Below, one piece after another: positions 22,305 through 30,933 of a DNA stretch of 64,000 nucleotides. Positions within the stretch are counted from its first letter, which is position 1; each line of letters begins with the position of its first letter. Made by a program: the position numbers and the translations under genes. Location of the stretch: positions 248,001-312,000 of the forward strand of contig JAIBDZ010000001.1 of the NCBI GenBank assembly GCA_024685975.1. The letters are read 5' to 3'. Under the pieces are notes generated by a model that saw only the letters and a program-made list of their open reading frames with translations, did not search any database and was not told where the DNA came from. This DNA comes from Piscirickettsiaceae bacterium. Its GTDB lineage: Bacteria; Pseudomonadota; Gammaproteobacteria; Nitrosococcales; Methylophagaceae.

Positions 22305-22340
22305 ACCTTTGTAGATAATGTTATTTACAAAGGTTTTTTT
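22305..22340 (+). terminator. Intrinsic terminator or attenuator between mreB and mreC
   Basis: ACCTTTGTA pairs with TACAAAGGT (12-base loop) and is followed by a T-run. The mreC ribosome binding site begins only 8 bp later. It probably lets mreB be made in excess over mreCD, as MreB is far more abundant than MreC in other bacteria. Confidence 0.8.
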
Positions 22341-22358
22341 GTTTTTGGGTGAGCTGCA

Positions 22359-23330
22359 ATCAAACCGTTATTTACCAATAAAGCTTCATTAAATACTCGT
22401 CTTGTATTGGCTTTTATTGCCTCGTTGACAGTATTTATGCTCGATAGTCGTTTAAATTATTTTGCGGTGATGCGTAGTCATATGGCGACAGCATTGTACC
22501 CTGTGCAGTTAGTGGCTTCTTTCCCTAAAGATATGATGGGTTGGTTTGATAGTTTTTTTCAAACGCGTGAGGATCTTGCTGAGCAAAATCGTGCGTTGCA
22601 AGCTGATAATTTATTACAAAGTGTGCGCCTACAAAAACTGGCGGCTTTAGAACGTGAAAATATGCGTTTGCATGAATTATTAGGGTCTTCATTTAGGCTG
22701 ACAGAACGCGTGTTGGTCGCCGAATTATTAACGATTGATTCTGATCCTTTTTCACAACAAGTTGTGATTAATCGTGGTAAAAAATATGATGTATTTGAAG
22801 GACAGCCTGTTCTTGATGCCTCTGGTGTGATGGGGCAAGTGATGTCGGTGAGTCGGTTTTCAAGCCGAGTGATTTTACTGACCGATCCGAGTCATTCTAT
22901 TCCTGTACAAATTAACCGAAATGGCTTGCGCTCTGTTGCTACAGGGCGAGGTTTAGGTAAACCTTTATCTTTGGCTTTTTTACCGCATAATGCGGACGTA
23001 CGAGTAGGTGATTTATTGGTGACGTCTGGTTTAGGTGGGCGATTTCCTGTTGGATATCCCGTCGGCACCATTAGTCAAATTGAACATCCTCAAGGCAAAG
23101 CTTTTGCTGAAATCAGTGTTGAACCTGCCGCCCGCCTTGCGACCAGCCGTGAAGTGTTATTAGTCAGGCCTTCTGTGAATGCCGTATCAGTGTTAGATGA
23201 TGCAGAAACAACAGAAACAACAGAAACAACAGAAACAACAGAAACAACAGAAACAACAGAAACAACAGAAACAACAGAAACAACAGAAACAACAGAAACA
23301 ACAGAAACAACAGAAACGGAGGCGAGATAA
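22359..23330 (+). CDS. mreC: Rod-shape-determining protein MreC with a 12-unit Glu-Thr-Thr tail
   Basis: A periplasmic scaffold that links MreB/RodZ to the elongation synthases. After a short cytoplasmic tail comes one helix (VLAFIASLTVFMLDSRL), a coiled coil (REDLAEQNRALQADNLL, about residues 70-110) and the two beta domains of MreC. The C-terminus carries ETT x12, then ETEAR. No ATG/GTG/TTG gives the conserved tail IKPLFTNKASLNTRL. I place the start at an ATC codon, 22359, 5 bp after GGTGAG and 7 bp after an in-frame stop. A TTG at 22407 is the fallback, but it has no ribosome site and removes the positive residues before the helix. The last base overlaps mreD (TAATG). Confidence 0.85.
   Translation: MKPLFTNKASLNTRLVLAFIASLTVFMLDSRLNYFAVMRSHMATALYPVQLVASFPKDMMGWFDSFFQTREDLAEQNRALQADNLLQSVRLQKLAALERENMRLHELLGSSFRLTERVLVAELLTIDSDPFSQQVVINRGKKYDVFEGQPVLDASGVMGQVMSVSRFSSRVILLTDPSHSIPVQINRNGLRSVATGRGLGKPLSLAFLPHNADVRVGDLLVTSGLGGRFPVGYPVGTISQIEHPQGKAFAEISVEPAARLATSREVLLVRPSVNAVSVLDDAETTETTETTETTETTETTETTETTETTETTETTETTETEAR
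23205..23317 (+). repeat. Tandem 9-bp repeat in mreC, twelve perfect copies
   Basis: GAAACAACA is repeated twelve times without a mismatch from 23205 to 23312, followed by a partial GAAAC. Each unit encodes Glu-Thr-Thr. The unit length is a multiple of three, so slippage changes tail length without breaking the frame. The identical copies suggest recent expansion. Confidence 0.97.
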
Positions 23331-23809
23331 TGGCGAAAGTCGATCAAGCTCATGGAGGCATGATTATTTTGATTTCGGTGTTGTTTTCAATGATATTAAT
23401 GTTGATTCCTTTGCCTGATATTCTCCGTTTTGCACGACCTGAATGGGTGTTATTAACATTGATGTATTGGTCGATGGCATTACCTGACCGAGTAGGTATA
23501 GGTTATGCTTGGATTGTCGGCTTGTTTATGGATGTGTTGTTAGGTGGCATGTTGGGTATTCAAGCTTTTGCTTATGCTTTGGTGATTTATTTAGTCCTAC
23601 ACTTTCATCTCCAATTGAGACAGTTTCCGCTATGGCAACAAGCATTGAGTTTAATGTCATTAATTTTATTAGTGCATATTGTCACGGTGGTGATGACGAC
23701 CAAAGTCACGGGCTGGCAAGCATGGTTACCGGCGTTAGTGAGTACGATGCTATGGCCACTCATCTATATGTTTCTACGCGGTGTTCGCCGTACGTTTGAC
23801 GTTCGTTAG
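23330..23809 (+). CDS. mreD: Rod-shape-determining protein MreD
   Basis: A 159-residue inner-membrane protein of the elongasome with about five helices (GMIILISVLFSMILMLIPL, VGIGYAWIVGLFMDVLLGGM, IQAFAYALVIYLVLHF and two more). The motif GLFMDVLLGGMLGIQA is typical of MreD. Its ATG overlaps the mreC stop by one base. It bridges MreC to RodA and PBP2. Confidence 0.95.
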   Translation: MAKVDQAHGGMIILISVLFSMILMLIPLPDILRFARPEWVLLTLMYWSMALPDRVGIGYAWIVGLFMDVLLGGMLGIQAFAYALVIYLVLHFHLQLRQFPLWQQALSLMSLILLVHIVTVVMTTKVTGWQAWLPALVSTMLWPLIYMFLRGVRRTFDVR

Positions 23810-23814
23810 GTCAC

Positions 23815-25671
23815 ATGTCCACGCGCTTTACTCTTAAAGATCCCGTTAATGAAGGTCGCCTTGTTAATGATCGATTGATTATTGCATCGATTTTGGCGGT
23901 GATTTTATTTGCTGTTTTGCTTTTTCGTCTTGGTGTTTTACAGGTACTGGAACACGAGCATTTTACTTTTTTATCCGATAAAAACCGAGTTGATATTGCA
24001 CCATTACCTCCTCAGCGAGGCTTGATTTATGATCGAAATGGTGTCGTGTTAGCGGAAAATATTCCTACGTTTAGCTTGGAATTAATCCCCGAGGATGTGC
24101 CAGATTTAGCTAAAACATTGGCTGAATTGACGTCATTATTTGGTCTGACGGACGATGATCTAGCTGAAATAGATGAACGCGTAAAACAACAAAGGCGTTT
24201 TCGCCATGTGGTGATTCGACAGCGATTGACTGAAGAAGAAGTAGCTGTATTTGCAGCAAATCGACACCGTTTTCCGGGCGTCGATGTCGCTGGGCGATTA
24301 ATTCGCCATTATCCTCAAGGAGCGCTATTTGCGCACACAGTCGGCTATGTGGGCCGTATTAATGAACGTGACCAAGCTAGAATTGATGAGAAAGATTATA
24401 AAGGGACACAGCAAATCGGTAAGACGGGCGTTGAGCGGTTTTATGAAGATTTGTTACATGGTGAAGTAGGATATCAGCGGGTTGAGAGCAATGTGCGTGG
24501 AAGGGTTGTGCGTGAACTGGCTTATCAACCGTCTATACCTGGTCAATCGCTATATTTACATTTAGATTTGCAATTACAGAAAGTGGCTGCGGAAGTGTTG
24601 GAGGATTATAACGGCTCTATTGTCGCAATGGATCCTAGAACAGGAGGCATTTTGGCTATGGTGAGTAAACCTGATTTCGATCCTAATTTATTTGTGTCAG
24701 GAATCAGTCAACGTGATTACGCTGAATTACGAGATTCGATTGATCGCCCTTTATTTGATCGGTCACTGCGAGGACATTATCCACCTGGTTCCACATTAAA
24801 ACCTTTTGTGGCTTTGGCGGGTCTAGAGTTAAATGTGACAACAGAAAAATCGACGGTGTATTGTCCCGGTTGGTATACCTTACCGGGCAAAGATCATCGT
24901 TATCGTTGTTGGAAGTCTCATGGCCATGGTCATATGGATCTGAAACAATCTATCGCGCAATCGTGTGATGTCTATTATTACGATTTGGCGAATACTTTAG
25001 GCATTGATCGATTGCATCATTTTTTAGATCTGTTTAGTTTTGGTCGACGTTCTGGTATTGATTTACCTGGGGAAAGCAGCGGATTATCGCCGTCGAGTCA
25101 ATGGAAAAAGTCGGCACGTAATCAAGTGTGGTATCCCGGTGAAACTTTGATTTCAGGCATTGGACAAGGGTTTAACCAAACTACGCCAGTACAGCTGGCT
25201 TATGCAACATCACTTTTAGCTCGAAAGGGTGAAAATACATTGCCTCAAATAGCCAGAGGGGTACGATTTTCTGATGAAGAAGAATTGAGTCTATTACCGC
25301 CTAAACAAGCAGAAAGTTTACCTGTGAAGTCGTCAGCCCATTGGCAACAAGTGATTGATGCCATGGTGGAAGTGACTAGCGGTACAAGAGGTACAGCACG
25401 ACATGTTGGTGCGGGTTTACCGTTTAAGGTGGCGGGTAAAACAGGAACAGCACAAGTTTTTGGTATTAAGCAAGATGAAAAATATGATGCAGAAACATTA
25501 GAAAAACGTTTACATGATCATGCTTTATTCATTGCTTTTGCACCAGTTGAAAATCCCGAGTTTGTTGTTGCTGTCGTGGTCGAAAATGGTGGTAGTGGTA
25601 GCCGGACTGCAGCGCCGATGGCGAGAAAGATGATTGACCAATATTTTGGTGTCGAGAGTGAGGCTGAATAA
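23815..25671 (+). CDS. mrdA: Penicillin-binding protein 2 (peptidoglycan transpeptidase)
   Basis: A 618-residue class B PBP that crosslinks lateral wall peptidoglycan. One N-terminal helix (LIIASILAVILFAVLLFRLG) precedes the pedestal domain (ENIPTFSLELIPEDVP) and the transpeptidase. Active-site motifs: SxxK is STLK with Ser326 (YPPGSTLKPFV), SxN is SCD in IAQSCDVYYYD, and KTG is AGKTGTAQVFG. SCD at the second motif is normal for PBP2. It begins 5 bp after mreD and ends 3 bp before rodA. Confidence 0.97.
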   Translation: MSTRFTLKDPVNEGRLVNDRLIIASILAVILFAVLLFRLGVLQVLEHEHFTFLSDKNRVDIAPLPPQRGLIYDRNGVVLAENIPTFSLELIPEDVPDLAKTLAELTSLFGLTDDDLAEIDERVKQQRRFRHVVIRQRLTEEEVAVFAANRHRFPGVDVAGRLIRHYPQGALFAHTVGYVGRINERDQARIDEKDYKGTQQIGKTGVERFYEDLLHGEVGYQRVESNVRGRVVRELAYQPSIPGQSLYLHLDLQLQKVAAEVLEDYNGSIVAMDPRTGGILAMVSKPDFDPNLFVSGISQRDYAELRDSIDRPLFDRSLRGHYPPGSTLKPFVALAGLELNVTTEKSTVYCPGWYTLPGKDHRYRCWKSHGHGHMDLKQSIAQSCDVYYYDLANTLGIDRLHHFLDLFSFGRRSGIDLPGESSGLSPSSQWKKSARNQVWYPGETLISGIGQGFNQTTPVQLAYATSLLARKGENTLPQIARGVRFSDEEELSLLPPKQAESLPVKSSAHWQQVIDAMVEVTSGTRGTARHVGAGLPFKVAGKTGTAQVFGIKQDEKYDAETLEKRLHDHALFIAFAPVENPEFVVAVVVENGGSGSRTAAPMARKMIDQYFGVESEAE

Positions 25672-25674
25672 ACG

Positions 25675-26796
25675 ATGTTAATTGATCATACTCATCCCGA
25701 TCGCTGGAGCCTGACACAAGCGCTTAAAGTGATTCATATTGATGCTTTTTTATTGATGGGTTTATTGGTGCTATTAGGCACTGGCTTGATGGTGTTATTT
25801 AGTGCGGGTGATCAAAATACTGCATTGCTGATACGACAATTAATTCGTATGGGAACAGCATTTGCCGTGTTATTAGTGTTAGCTAATATTCATCCTGATC
25901 GCATGCGTGATATGTCGTATTGGGTTTTTGGTGCCGGCTTGATTCTGTTGCTGGCGGTGTTATTAGTAGGTGAGGAAGGTAAAGGGGCCCAACGTTGGCT
26001 TAATTTGGGTGTAGTGCGTTTCCAACCTTCAGAAGTAATGAAAATTGCAGTGCCGTTATCAGTTGCTGCTTTTTTAGCGGATCGTCCATTGCCTCCAACA
26101 TTTTCTCGCTTAAGCATTTGTGTTGCTATGGTGGCGATTCCTGCCTTATTAATTGCGAAACAACCTGATTTAGGAACGGCATTGCTTATTGCTAGTTCTG
26201 GACTAATTGTTATTTTCTTAGCTGGTATTTCATGGCGCCTTATCGTGAGTTTTGTTGTGCTTGCGGCATCAGCTTTGCCTGTTTTATGGTATGTCATGCA
26301 TGATTATCAGAAACAGCGGGTGTTAACATTTTTAAATCCTGAGAGTGACCCATTAGGTTCGGGTTATCATATTATTCAGTCAAAAATAGCGATTGGTTCG
26401 GGTGGTCTGTTTGGGCGGGGCTGGTTGGAGGGAACGCAATCTCAATTGGCTTTTTTACCTGAGCGAAAAACAGATTTCATTTTTTCAGTCATCGCGGAAG
26501 AATTCGGTTTGGTTGGGGTGGGTTTACTGTTATTGTTATATTTAATTGTCGCTGGACGCGGCTTATATATTGCGTCTCAAGCACAAAGTAGTTTTGCACG
26601 ATTATTAGCCGGCAGTATTTCGCTGACTTTTTTGGTCTATGTTTTTGTTAATGTTGGGATGGTGACAGGTTTATTGCCTGTTGTTGGTGTGCCATTACCG
26701 TTAGTGAGTTATGGGGGAACATCTATGGTGACCTTATTGGCTGGCTTCGGTATCCTGATGTCTATCCATACTCACAGAAGGATGATGAGCTCTTGA
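25675..26796 (+). CDS. mrdB: Rod-shape SEDS glycosyltransferase RodA
   Basis: The polymerase partner of PBP2, which builds glycan strands from lipid II. It has 373 residues and about ten helices. SEDS landmarks are GAQRWLNLGVVRFQPSEVMK, IAKQPDLGTALLI, SDPLGSGYHIIQSKIAIGSG, LPERKTDFIFSVIAEEFG and VPLPLVSYGGTSMV. The catalytic Asp is the D in PERKTDFIF. The gene overlaps mltB by 4 bp. Confidence 0.96.
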   Translation: MLIDHTHPDRWSLTQALKVIHIDAFLLMGLLVLLGTGLMVLFSAGDQNTALLIRQLIRMGTAFAVLLVLANIHPDRMRDMSYWVFGAGLILLLAVLLVGEEGKGAQRWLNLGVVRFQPSEVMKIAVPLSVAAFLADRPLPPTFSRLSICVAMVAIPALLIAKQPDLGTALLIASSGLIVIFLAGISWRLIVSFVVLAASALPVLWYVMHDYQKQRVLTFLNPESDPLGSGYHIIQSKIAIGSGGLFGRGWLEGTQSQLAFLPERKTDFIFSVIAEEFGLVGVGLLLLLYLIVAGRGLYIASQAQSSFARLLAGSISLTFLVYVFVNVGMVTGLLPVVGVPLPLVSYGGTSMVTLLAGFGILMSIHTHRRMMSS

Positions 26797-27779
26797 AACG
26801 ATTATTGTGTGGTATTGCCTTTATGTCGGCTTGTGTGTCAACGGTTTATGCTAATCCTGCGTTACCAGGGTTAACAGCATTCATTGATGAGATGCATCAG
26901 ACGCATGGTTTTAATAAAGCTGAGCTTGAGTCAACATTTGATGAGGTTCAGGTTAAAGATTCTATCTTAAAAGCGATTGCTCGCCCTGCTGAGAAAAGTA
27001 AACCTTGGTTTGATTATCGTAAGATTTTTATTACTGACAAACGTATTAATGGTGGTGTCAATTTTTGGCATGAGCATGAGTCTGCATTGACGCGTGCAGA
27101 AGAGGAATATGGCGTCCCTGCTGAAATTATTATTGCTATTTTAGGCGTTGAAACAAGTTATGGTGGCAATGTAGGAAGCTATCGTGTGATTGATGCGTTA
27201 TCGACATTGGCTTTTCGATACCCACCTAGAAGCCCATTTTTTCGTAAAGAGCTTGGCCATTTTTTACAATTAACACGTGAAGAAAATATGTCCGCATTGA
27301 GGCCGATAGGATCGTATGCTGGCGCGATGGGGTTGGGACAATTTATGCCGAGTAGTTATCTTGCTTATGCAGTTGATTTTGATCATGATGGCCATCGGGA
27401 TATCTGGACAAACCCTGTCGATGCGATTGGTAGTATTGCGAACTATTTAAAACGACATGGTTGGCAGCGTGGCGAAACGATTGCACATAAAACACAGGTT
27501 GAAGATGGCATTCCTACGGATTTACTAGAAAAAGGCACAAAGCCGAGTCTGCAACGTCATGAGCTAACGGCACAGCATGTGTCCTATCAAACACTTCCAT
27601 CTGATGCGGATAAAGTGGCTTTAATCACTTTAACGCAAGAAGAAGGTGAAGAGTATTGGCTGACACGACAAAATTTTTATAGCATTACGCGCTATAATCA
27701 TAGTCGTATGTATGCAATGGCGGTGACACAATTAGCAGAATTAATTCGCCAAGGTTACACAACAAGCAATGATGATTAA
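26793..27779 (+). CDS. mltB: Lytic murein transglycosylase B
   Basis: It cuts glycan strands in the periplasm, forming 1,6-anhydro ends. The signal MKRLLCGIAFMSACVSTVYA looks like type I cleavage at VYA-NP rather than a strict lipobox. The catalytic Glu is in IAILGVETSYGGNVG. Other family marks are AYAGAMGLGQFMPSSYLAYAVD-type residues (GAMGLGQFMPSSY) and DGHRDIW...DAIGSIANYLKRHGW. The start is a TTG overlapping rodA's stop (TTGA). The protein is 328 residues. Confidence 0.94.
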   Translation: MKRLLCGIAFMSACVSTVYANPALPGLTAFIDEMHQTHGFNKAELESTFDEVQVKDSILKAIARPAEKSKPWFDYRKIFITDKRINGGVNFWHEHESALTRAEEEYGVPAEIIIAILGVETSYGGNVGSYRVIDALSTLAFRYPPRSPFFRKELGHFLQLTREENMSALRPIGSYAGAMGLGQFMPSSYLAYAVDFDHDGHRDIWTNPVDAIGSIANYLKRHGWQRGETIAHKTQVEDGIPTDLLEKGTKPSLQRHELTAQHVSYQTLPSDADKVALITLTQEEGEEYWLTRQNFYSITRYNHSRMYAMAVTQLAELIRQGYTTSNDD

Positions 27780-28644
27780 ACAAACACATCGTGTTGTTAT
27801 CGCGATCTTTATAGCGCTGCTCTCTGCCTGTAGTAGTTGGGTTGATAAAGGGGATGGGCCACCTAGCACTCCGCCTGGAGATCTAACGGGCACACCTGAT
27901 GCCGTCCCGAAAGTTGAACCTGTGAGAGCGGCTAATCAAAAGAGTTATGTGGTATTCGGCAAACGTTATTATCCTATGTCGTCAAATGCTGGCTACCGTG
28001 AAAAAGGCGTTGCTTCTTGGTATGGCAAACAGTTTCATGGTAATCCCACTGCGACAGGGGAAAAATATAATATGTATGCCATGACGGCGGCACATAAAAC
28101 CTTGCCGTTACCAAGTTATGTGGAAGTACGAAATCTTGATACGGGACGTAAAATTGTTGTTCGCGTGAATGACCGTGGCCCTTTTCATGGTGATCGTATT
28201 ATTGACTTGTCTTATGCTGCAGCGAGTAAACTAGGCATTGTTGGTAAAGGGACTGGACGAGTAGAAGTTGTTGCGGTGGATGCGAGAAACTATCCTGCGA
28301 CGCAATATGTTGAAAAAACGCCGACCGTCAAAGTAACACCGGTGCCTAAAATACAGCCTACAACTTCAGTTGCAATGACGAAAGTGTCACCGATTAGTAC
28401 GACTATGGCACCTTCTGTTTATTTGCAGATTGGTACTTTTAGCTCTTTGGCGCGAGCTGAATCCTTAATGAAGGATGTTGCTCGTCATGTGTCGTCGCCT
28501 GTTTTTTTGATGCCTTTGTATCAATCGACCGGCGCGTTGTACCGGGTTCGTGTGGGACCTCTTGCTTCTGTTGATGCAAGTGAAGAGCTCGCCAGAACAT
28601 TACAATCTTTGGGTGTGCGTGATAGTCACGCAGTAGTGGAATAA
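27769..28644 (+). CDS. rlpA: RlpA: DPBB-SPOR lipoprotein, probable lytic transglycosylase
   Basis: An outer-membrane lipoprotein (lipobox LLSACSS, acylated Cys about residue 21). The double-psi barrel is seen as GVASWYGKQFHGNPTATGE, YNMYAMTAAHKTLP and VRVNDRGPFHGDRIIDLSYAAA. The catalytic Asp and His sit in this domain in other RlpA proteins. A Pro/Thr-rich linker and a C-terminal SPOR domain (VYLQIGTFSSLARAESL) bind denuded glycans. It overlaps mltB by 11 bp. ATG at 27769 and 27772 are both possible starts. Confidence 0.93.
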   Translation: MMIKQTHRVVIAIFIALLSACSSWVDKGDGPPSTPPGDLTGTPDAVPKVEPVRAANQKSYVVFGKRYYPMSSNAGYREKGVASWYGKQFHGNPTATGEKYNMYAMTAAHKTLPLPSYVEVRNLDTGRKIVVRVNDRGPFHGDRIIDLSYAAASKLGIVGKGTGRVEVVAVDARNYPATQYVEKTPTVKVTPVPKIQPTTSVAMTKVSPISTTMAPSVYLQIGTFSSLARAESLMKDVARHVSSPVFLMPLYQSTGALYRVRVGPLASVDASEELARTLQSLGVRDSHAVVE

Positions 28645-28665
28645 TCAAATTTTAAGAGTGTATTA

Positions 28666-29811
28666 ATGTTAAACAGATTTCAAATCTATGTGATTTCGTT
28701 TTTTTTCCTGTTAGCAGGGCAAAGTTTTGCGGCAGTGACGCCAACACCAAAAGCACCAGATGTAGCGGCAAAATCTTATATTATTCAAGACTTTCATAGT
28801 GGTGAAATATTAGCCGCCAATAATGCCAATCAGAGATTGCCTCCGGCTAGTATTACCAAATTGATGACGGCTTATGTCGTCTCACATGAATTACACGCTG
28901 GCAATATTGCGTTAGATGATGAAGTGTTAATCAGTGAAAAAGCCTGGCGCATGGTCGGATCTCGAAGCTTTATTGAAGTAAATAGTAAAGTTTCAGTGGA
29001 AGCCTTATTGCGCGGTATGATTATTCAATCAGGTAATGATGCAGCCGTCGCCTTGGCTGAACATATTGCAGGAAGTGAAGAGACTTTTGCGCAAATGATG
29101 AATCAATATGCTCAACAATTGGGCATGGTAAATACCAATTATAAAAATGCGACAGGCCTGCCTGCAAAAGATCATTACACAACAGCAGAAGATATTGCGA
29201 TTTTATCGGCGGCGGTGATTCGTGATTTCCCTGAGCATTATGCTTGGTATGCAGAAAAAGAATTTACCTATAATGACATTACACAACACAACAGAAATAA
29301 ATTGTTATGGCGTGATAAAAGTGTTGATGGCTTAAAAACAGGCCATACAGAAGAAGCGGGTTATTGCCTTGCTGCGTCAGCAGTTCGAAATGATATGCGT
29401 TTGATTACGGTTGTGTTAGGGACAAGAAGTGAGAATGCGCGAGCTCAAGAAACACAAAAATTGCTTAACTATGGTTTCCGTTTTTTTGAAACCCATGATT
29501 TGTATCAAGCAGGGCAACAAATCGCGGACAGCAAAATTTGGAAAGGGGAGAGCAGTGTTGTTCGTTTAGGTTTAAAAGACGCATTGACGATTACGGTGCC
29601 ACGGGGACGTTATCAAGAGTTAGTGGCGACAACATCTATTCAAAAACCGATTGAAGCCCCTGTCATGGCTGGGCAAGTATTAGGACAAGTTAATATTCAT
29701 TTAGCAGGTGAATTGGTCGCGTCAAAGCCTTTGGTTGCGCTAGATACCGTTGAAAAAGGGAGCTGGTGGCGTCAGTTGTTAGATATGTTATTGATGCTGA
29801 TTTGGGGATAA
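28666..29811 (+). CDS. dacA: D-alanyl-D-alanine carboxypeptidase (PBP5/6 family)
   Basis: A periplasmic enzyme that trims the terminal D-Ala from stem peptides. A signal ends near QSFAAV. Motifs: SITK (LPPASITKLMTAY), SGN (IIQSGNDAA) and KTG (DGLKTGHTEEAGYC). The beta-rich C-terminal PBP5 domain and a terminal amphipathic helix (SWWRQLLDMLLMLIWG) that binds the membrane complete the protein (381 residues). It follows rlpA and precedes a D-amino acid aminotransferase gene by 3 bp. Confidence 0.95.
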   Translation: MLNRFQIYVISFFFLLAGQSFAAVTPTPKAPDVAAKSYIIQDFHSGEILAANNANQRLPPASITKLMTAYVVSHELHAGNIALDDEVLISEKAWRMVGSRSFIEVNSKVSVEALLRGMIIQSGNDAAVALAEHIAGSEETFAQMMNQYAQQLGMVNTNYKNATGLPAKDHYTTAEDIAILSAAVIRDFPEHYAWYAEKEFTYNDITQHNRNKLLWRDKSVDGLKTGHTEEAGYCLAASAVRNDMRLITVVLGTRSENARAQETQKLLNYGFRFFETHDLYQAGQQIADSKIWKGESSVVRLGLKDALTITVPRGRYQELVATTSIQKPIEAPVMAGQVLGQVNIHLAGELVASKPLVALDTVEKGSWWRQLLDMLLMLIWG

Positions 29812-29814
29812 ATA

Positions 29815-30666
29815 ATGGCCGAAGTGTTTGTTAATGGTCAGTATCTCGATGCGGATAAAGCGCAGGTATCAGTATTTGATCGTGGCTTTTTATTGGGTGA
29901 TGGCGTGTATGAAGTCATTCCTGCTTATCAAGGCAAACTGTTTCGCTTAGGTGGACATTTAACCCGTTTAAAGCGTAGTTTAGCTGCGGTTAAGATGGAT
30001 AATCCCTATACAGATAAAGAATGGGGTGAGGTGTTAACCACGTTAATCGCACACAATGGCGGCGGCAATCAGGCTATTTATTTGCAGGTGACCCGCGGTG
30101 TGGCACCTAGAGATCATGTTTTCCCTGAAGGCGTGAGTGCTAGTGTTTTTGCGATGAGTAATCCTTTGCATGCCTTGCCTGAGTATTATCATCGAGATGG
30201 TGTGAAAGCGATCACGTTGAGTGATACACGTTGGCAACGATGTGATATTAAGGCGATTAGTTTGTTACCCAACAGCCTATTAAAACAAGAGGCGAAAGAA
30301 GCCGGTGCGGATGAAGCGTTATTGATTCGTGATGGTTATTTAACCGAAGGTGCTGCGAGTAACGCTTATATTGTTATGGATAAGGTGATTTATACTGCGC
30401 CACAAAGTCCTAAGATTCTATCGGGTATCACAAGAGATGTTGTCCTAGAGCTAGCTGCTGAAAAAGGACTGACTGTGATTGAGTCGGCAGTGAGTGAAAC
30501 AGATTTATTAGCGGCAGATGAAGTGTGGATCAGTAGCTCAACAAAAGAACTTGTGCCGGTGACGCGTGTTAATGATCAAGTCATCGGCACGGGTGTTCCC
30601 GGGCCGCTATGGCGACAAATATATGATTTATATCAACAAGTAAAATTGCAGGAGACATCATCATGA
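29815..30666 (+). CDS. dat: D-amino acid aminotransferase (fold IV PLP enzyme)
   Basis: It interconverts D-alanine and D-glutamate with their keto acids. The N-terminal DRGFLLGDGVYEVIPAYQGK is the fold-IV hallmark. The catalytic Lys is expected in CDIKAISLLPNSLLKQEA. YLTEGAASNAYIV and TKELVPVTRV finish the active site. Length is 283 residues. The genes alongside (dacA upstream, ybeD-lipB-lipA downstream) suit a role in D-Ala handling. 4-amino-4-deoxychorismate lyase or IlvE are family alternatives. It overlaps ybeD by 4 bp. Confidence 0.85.
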   Translation: MAEVFVNGQYLDADKAQVSVFDRGFLLGDGVYEVIPAYQGKLFRLGGHLTRLKRSLAAVKMDNPYTDKEWGEVLTTLIAHNGGGNQAIYLQVTRGVAPRDHVFPEGVSASVFAMSNPLHALPEYYHRDGVKAITLSDTRWQRCDIKAISLLPNSLLKQEAKEAGADEALLIRDGYLTEGAASNAYIVMDKVIYTAPQSPKILSGITRDVVLELAAEKGLTVIESAVSETDLLAADEVWISSSTKELVPVTRVNDQVIGTGVPGPLWRQIYDLYQQVKLQETSS

Positions 30667-30929
30667 CGGAAGAACGTGATACGTTAATTGAGTTTCCCTG
30701 TGATTTTAATATTAAAGCCATGGGGAAAACGTGTCTTGAGTTCGATGAAACAGTGAAAAACATTGTGAGCGAACATGTCAGTATAGATGAAAGTGCCATG
30801 ACTTCTCGCCAAAGTTCTGGTGGCAAATACACATCAATTACGGTGACCGTGCATGTGACAAGCCAAGTACAGCTAGATACTATTTATCGTGCATTAAGTG
30901 GTCATGATTTAGTAAAATACGTGTTATAA
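30663..30929 (+). CDS. ybeD: DUF493 protein YbeD
   Basis: An 88-residue ferredoxin-like fold protein of the YbeD family: TLIEFPCDFNIKAMG, SSGGKYTSITVTVHVTS, LDTIYRALSGHDLVKYVL. It has an ACT-like shape; its role is unproven but it sits between dacA and lipB in many gammaproteobacteria, as here. Its ATG overlaps the aminotransferase stop; lipB follows after 4 bp. Confidence 0.92.
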   Translation: MTEERDTLIEFPCDFNIKAMGKTCLEFDETVKNIVSEHVSIDESAMTSRQSSGGKYTSITVTVHVTSQVQLDTIYRALSGHDLVKYVL

Positions 30930-30933
30930 ACCG

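Noticed and set aside
23090-23353. Open frame on the minus strand through the mreC repeat (Val-Ser-Val-rich product), and another on plus with Gln-Lys repeats
   Set aside because: The 9-bp repeat has no stop in most frames, so long frames arise by themselves. The mreC frame has family domains and a proper junction with mreD.
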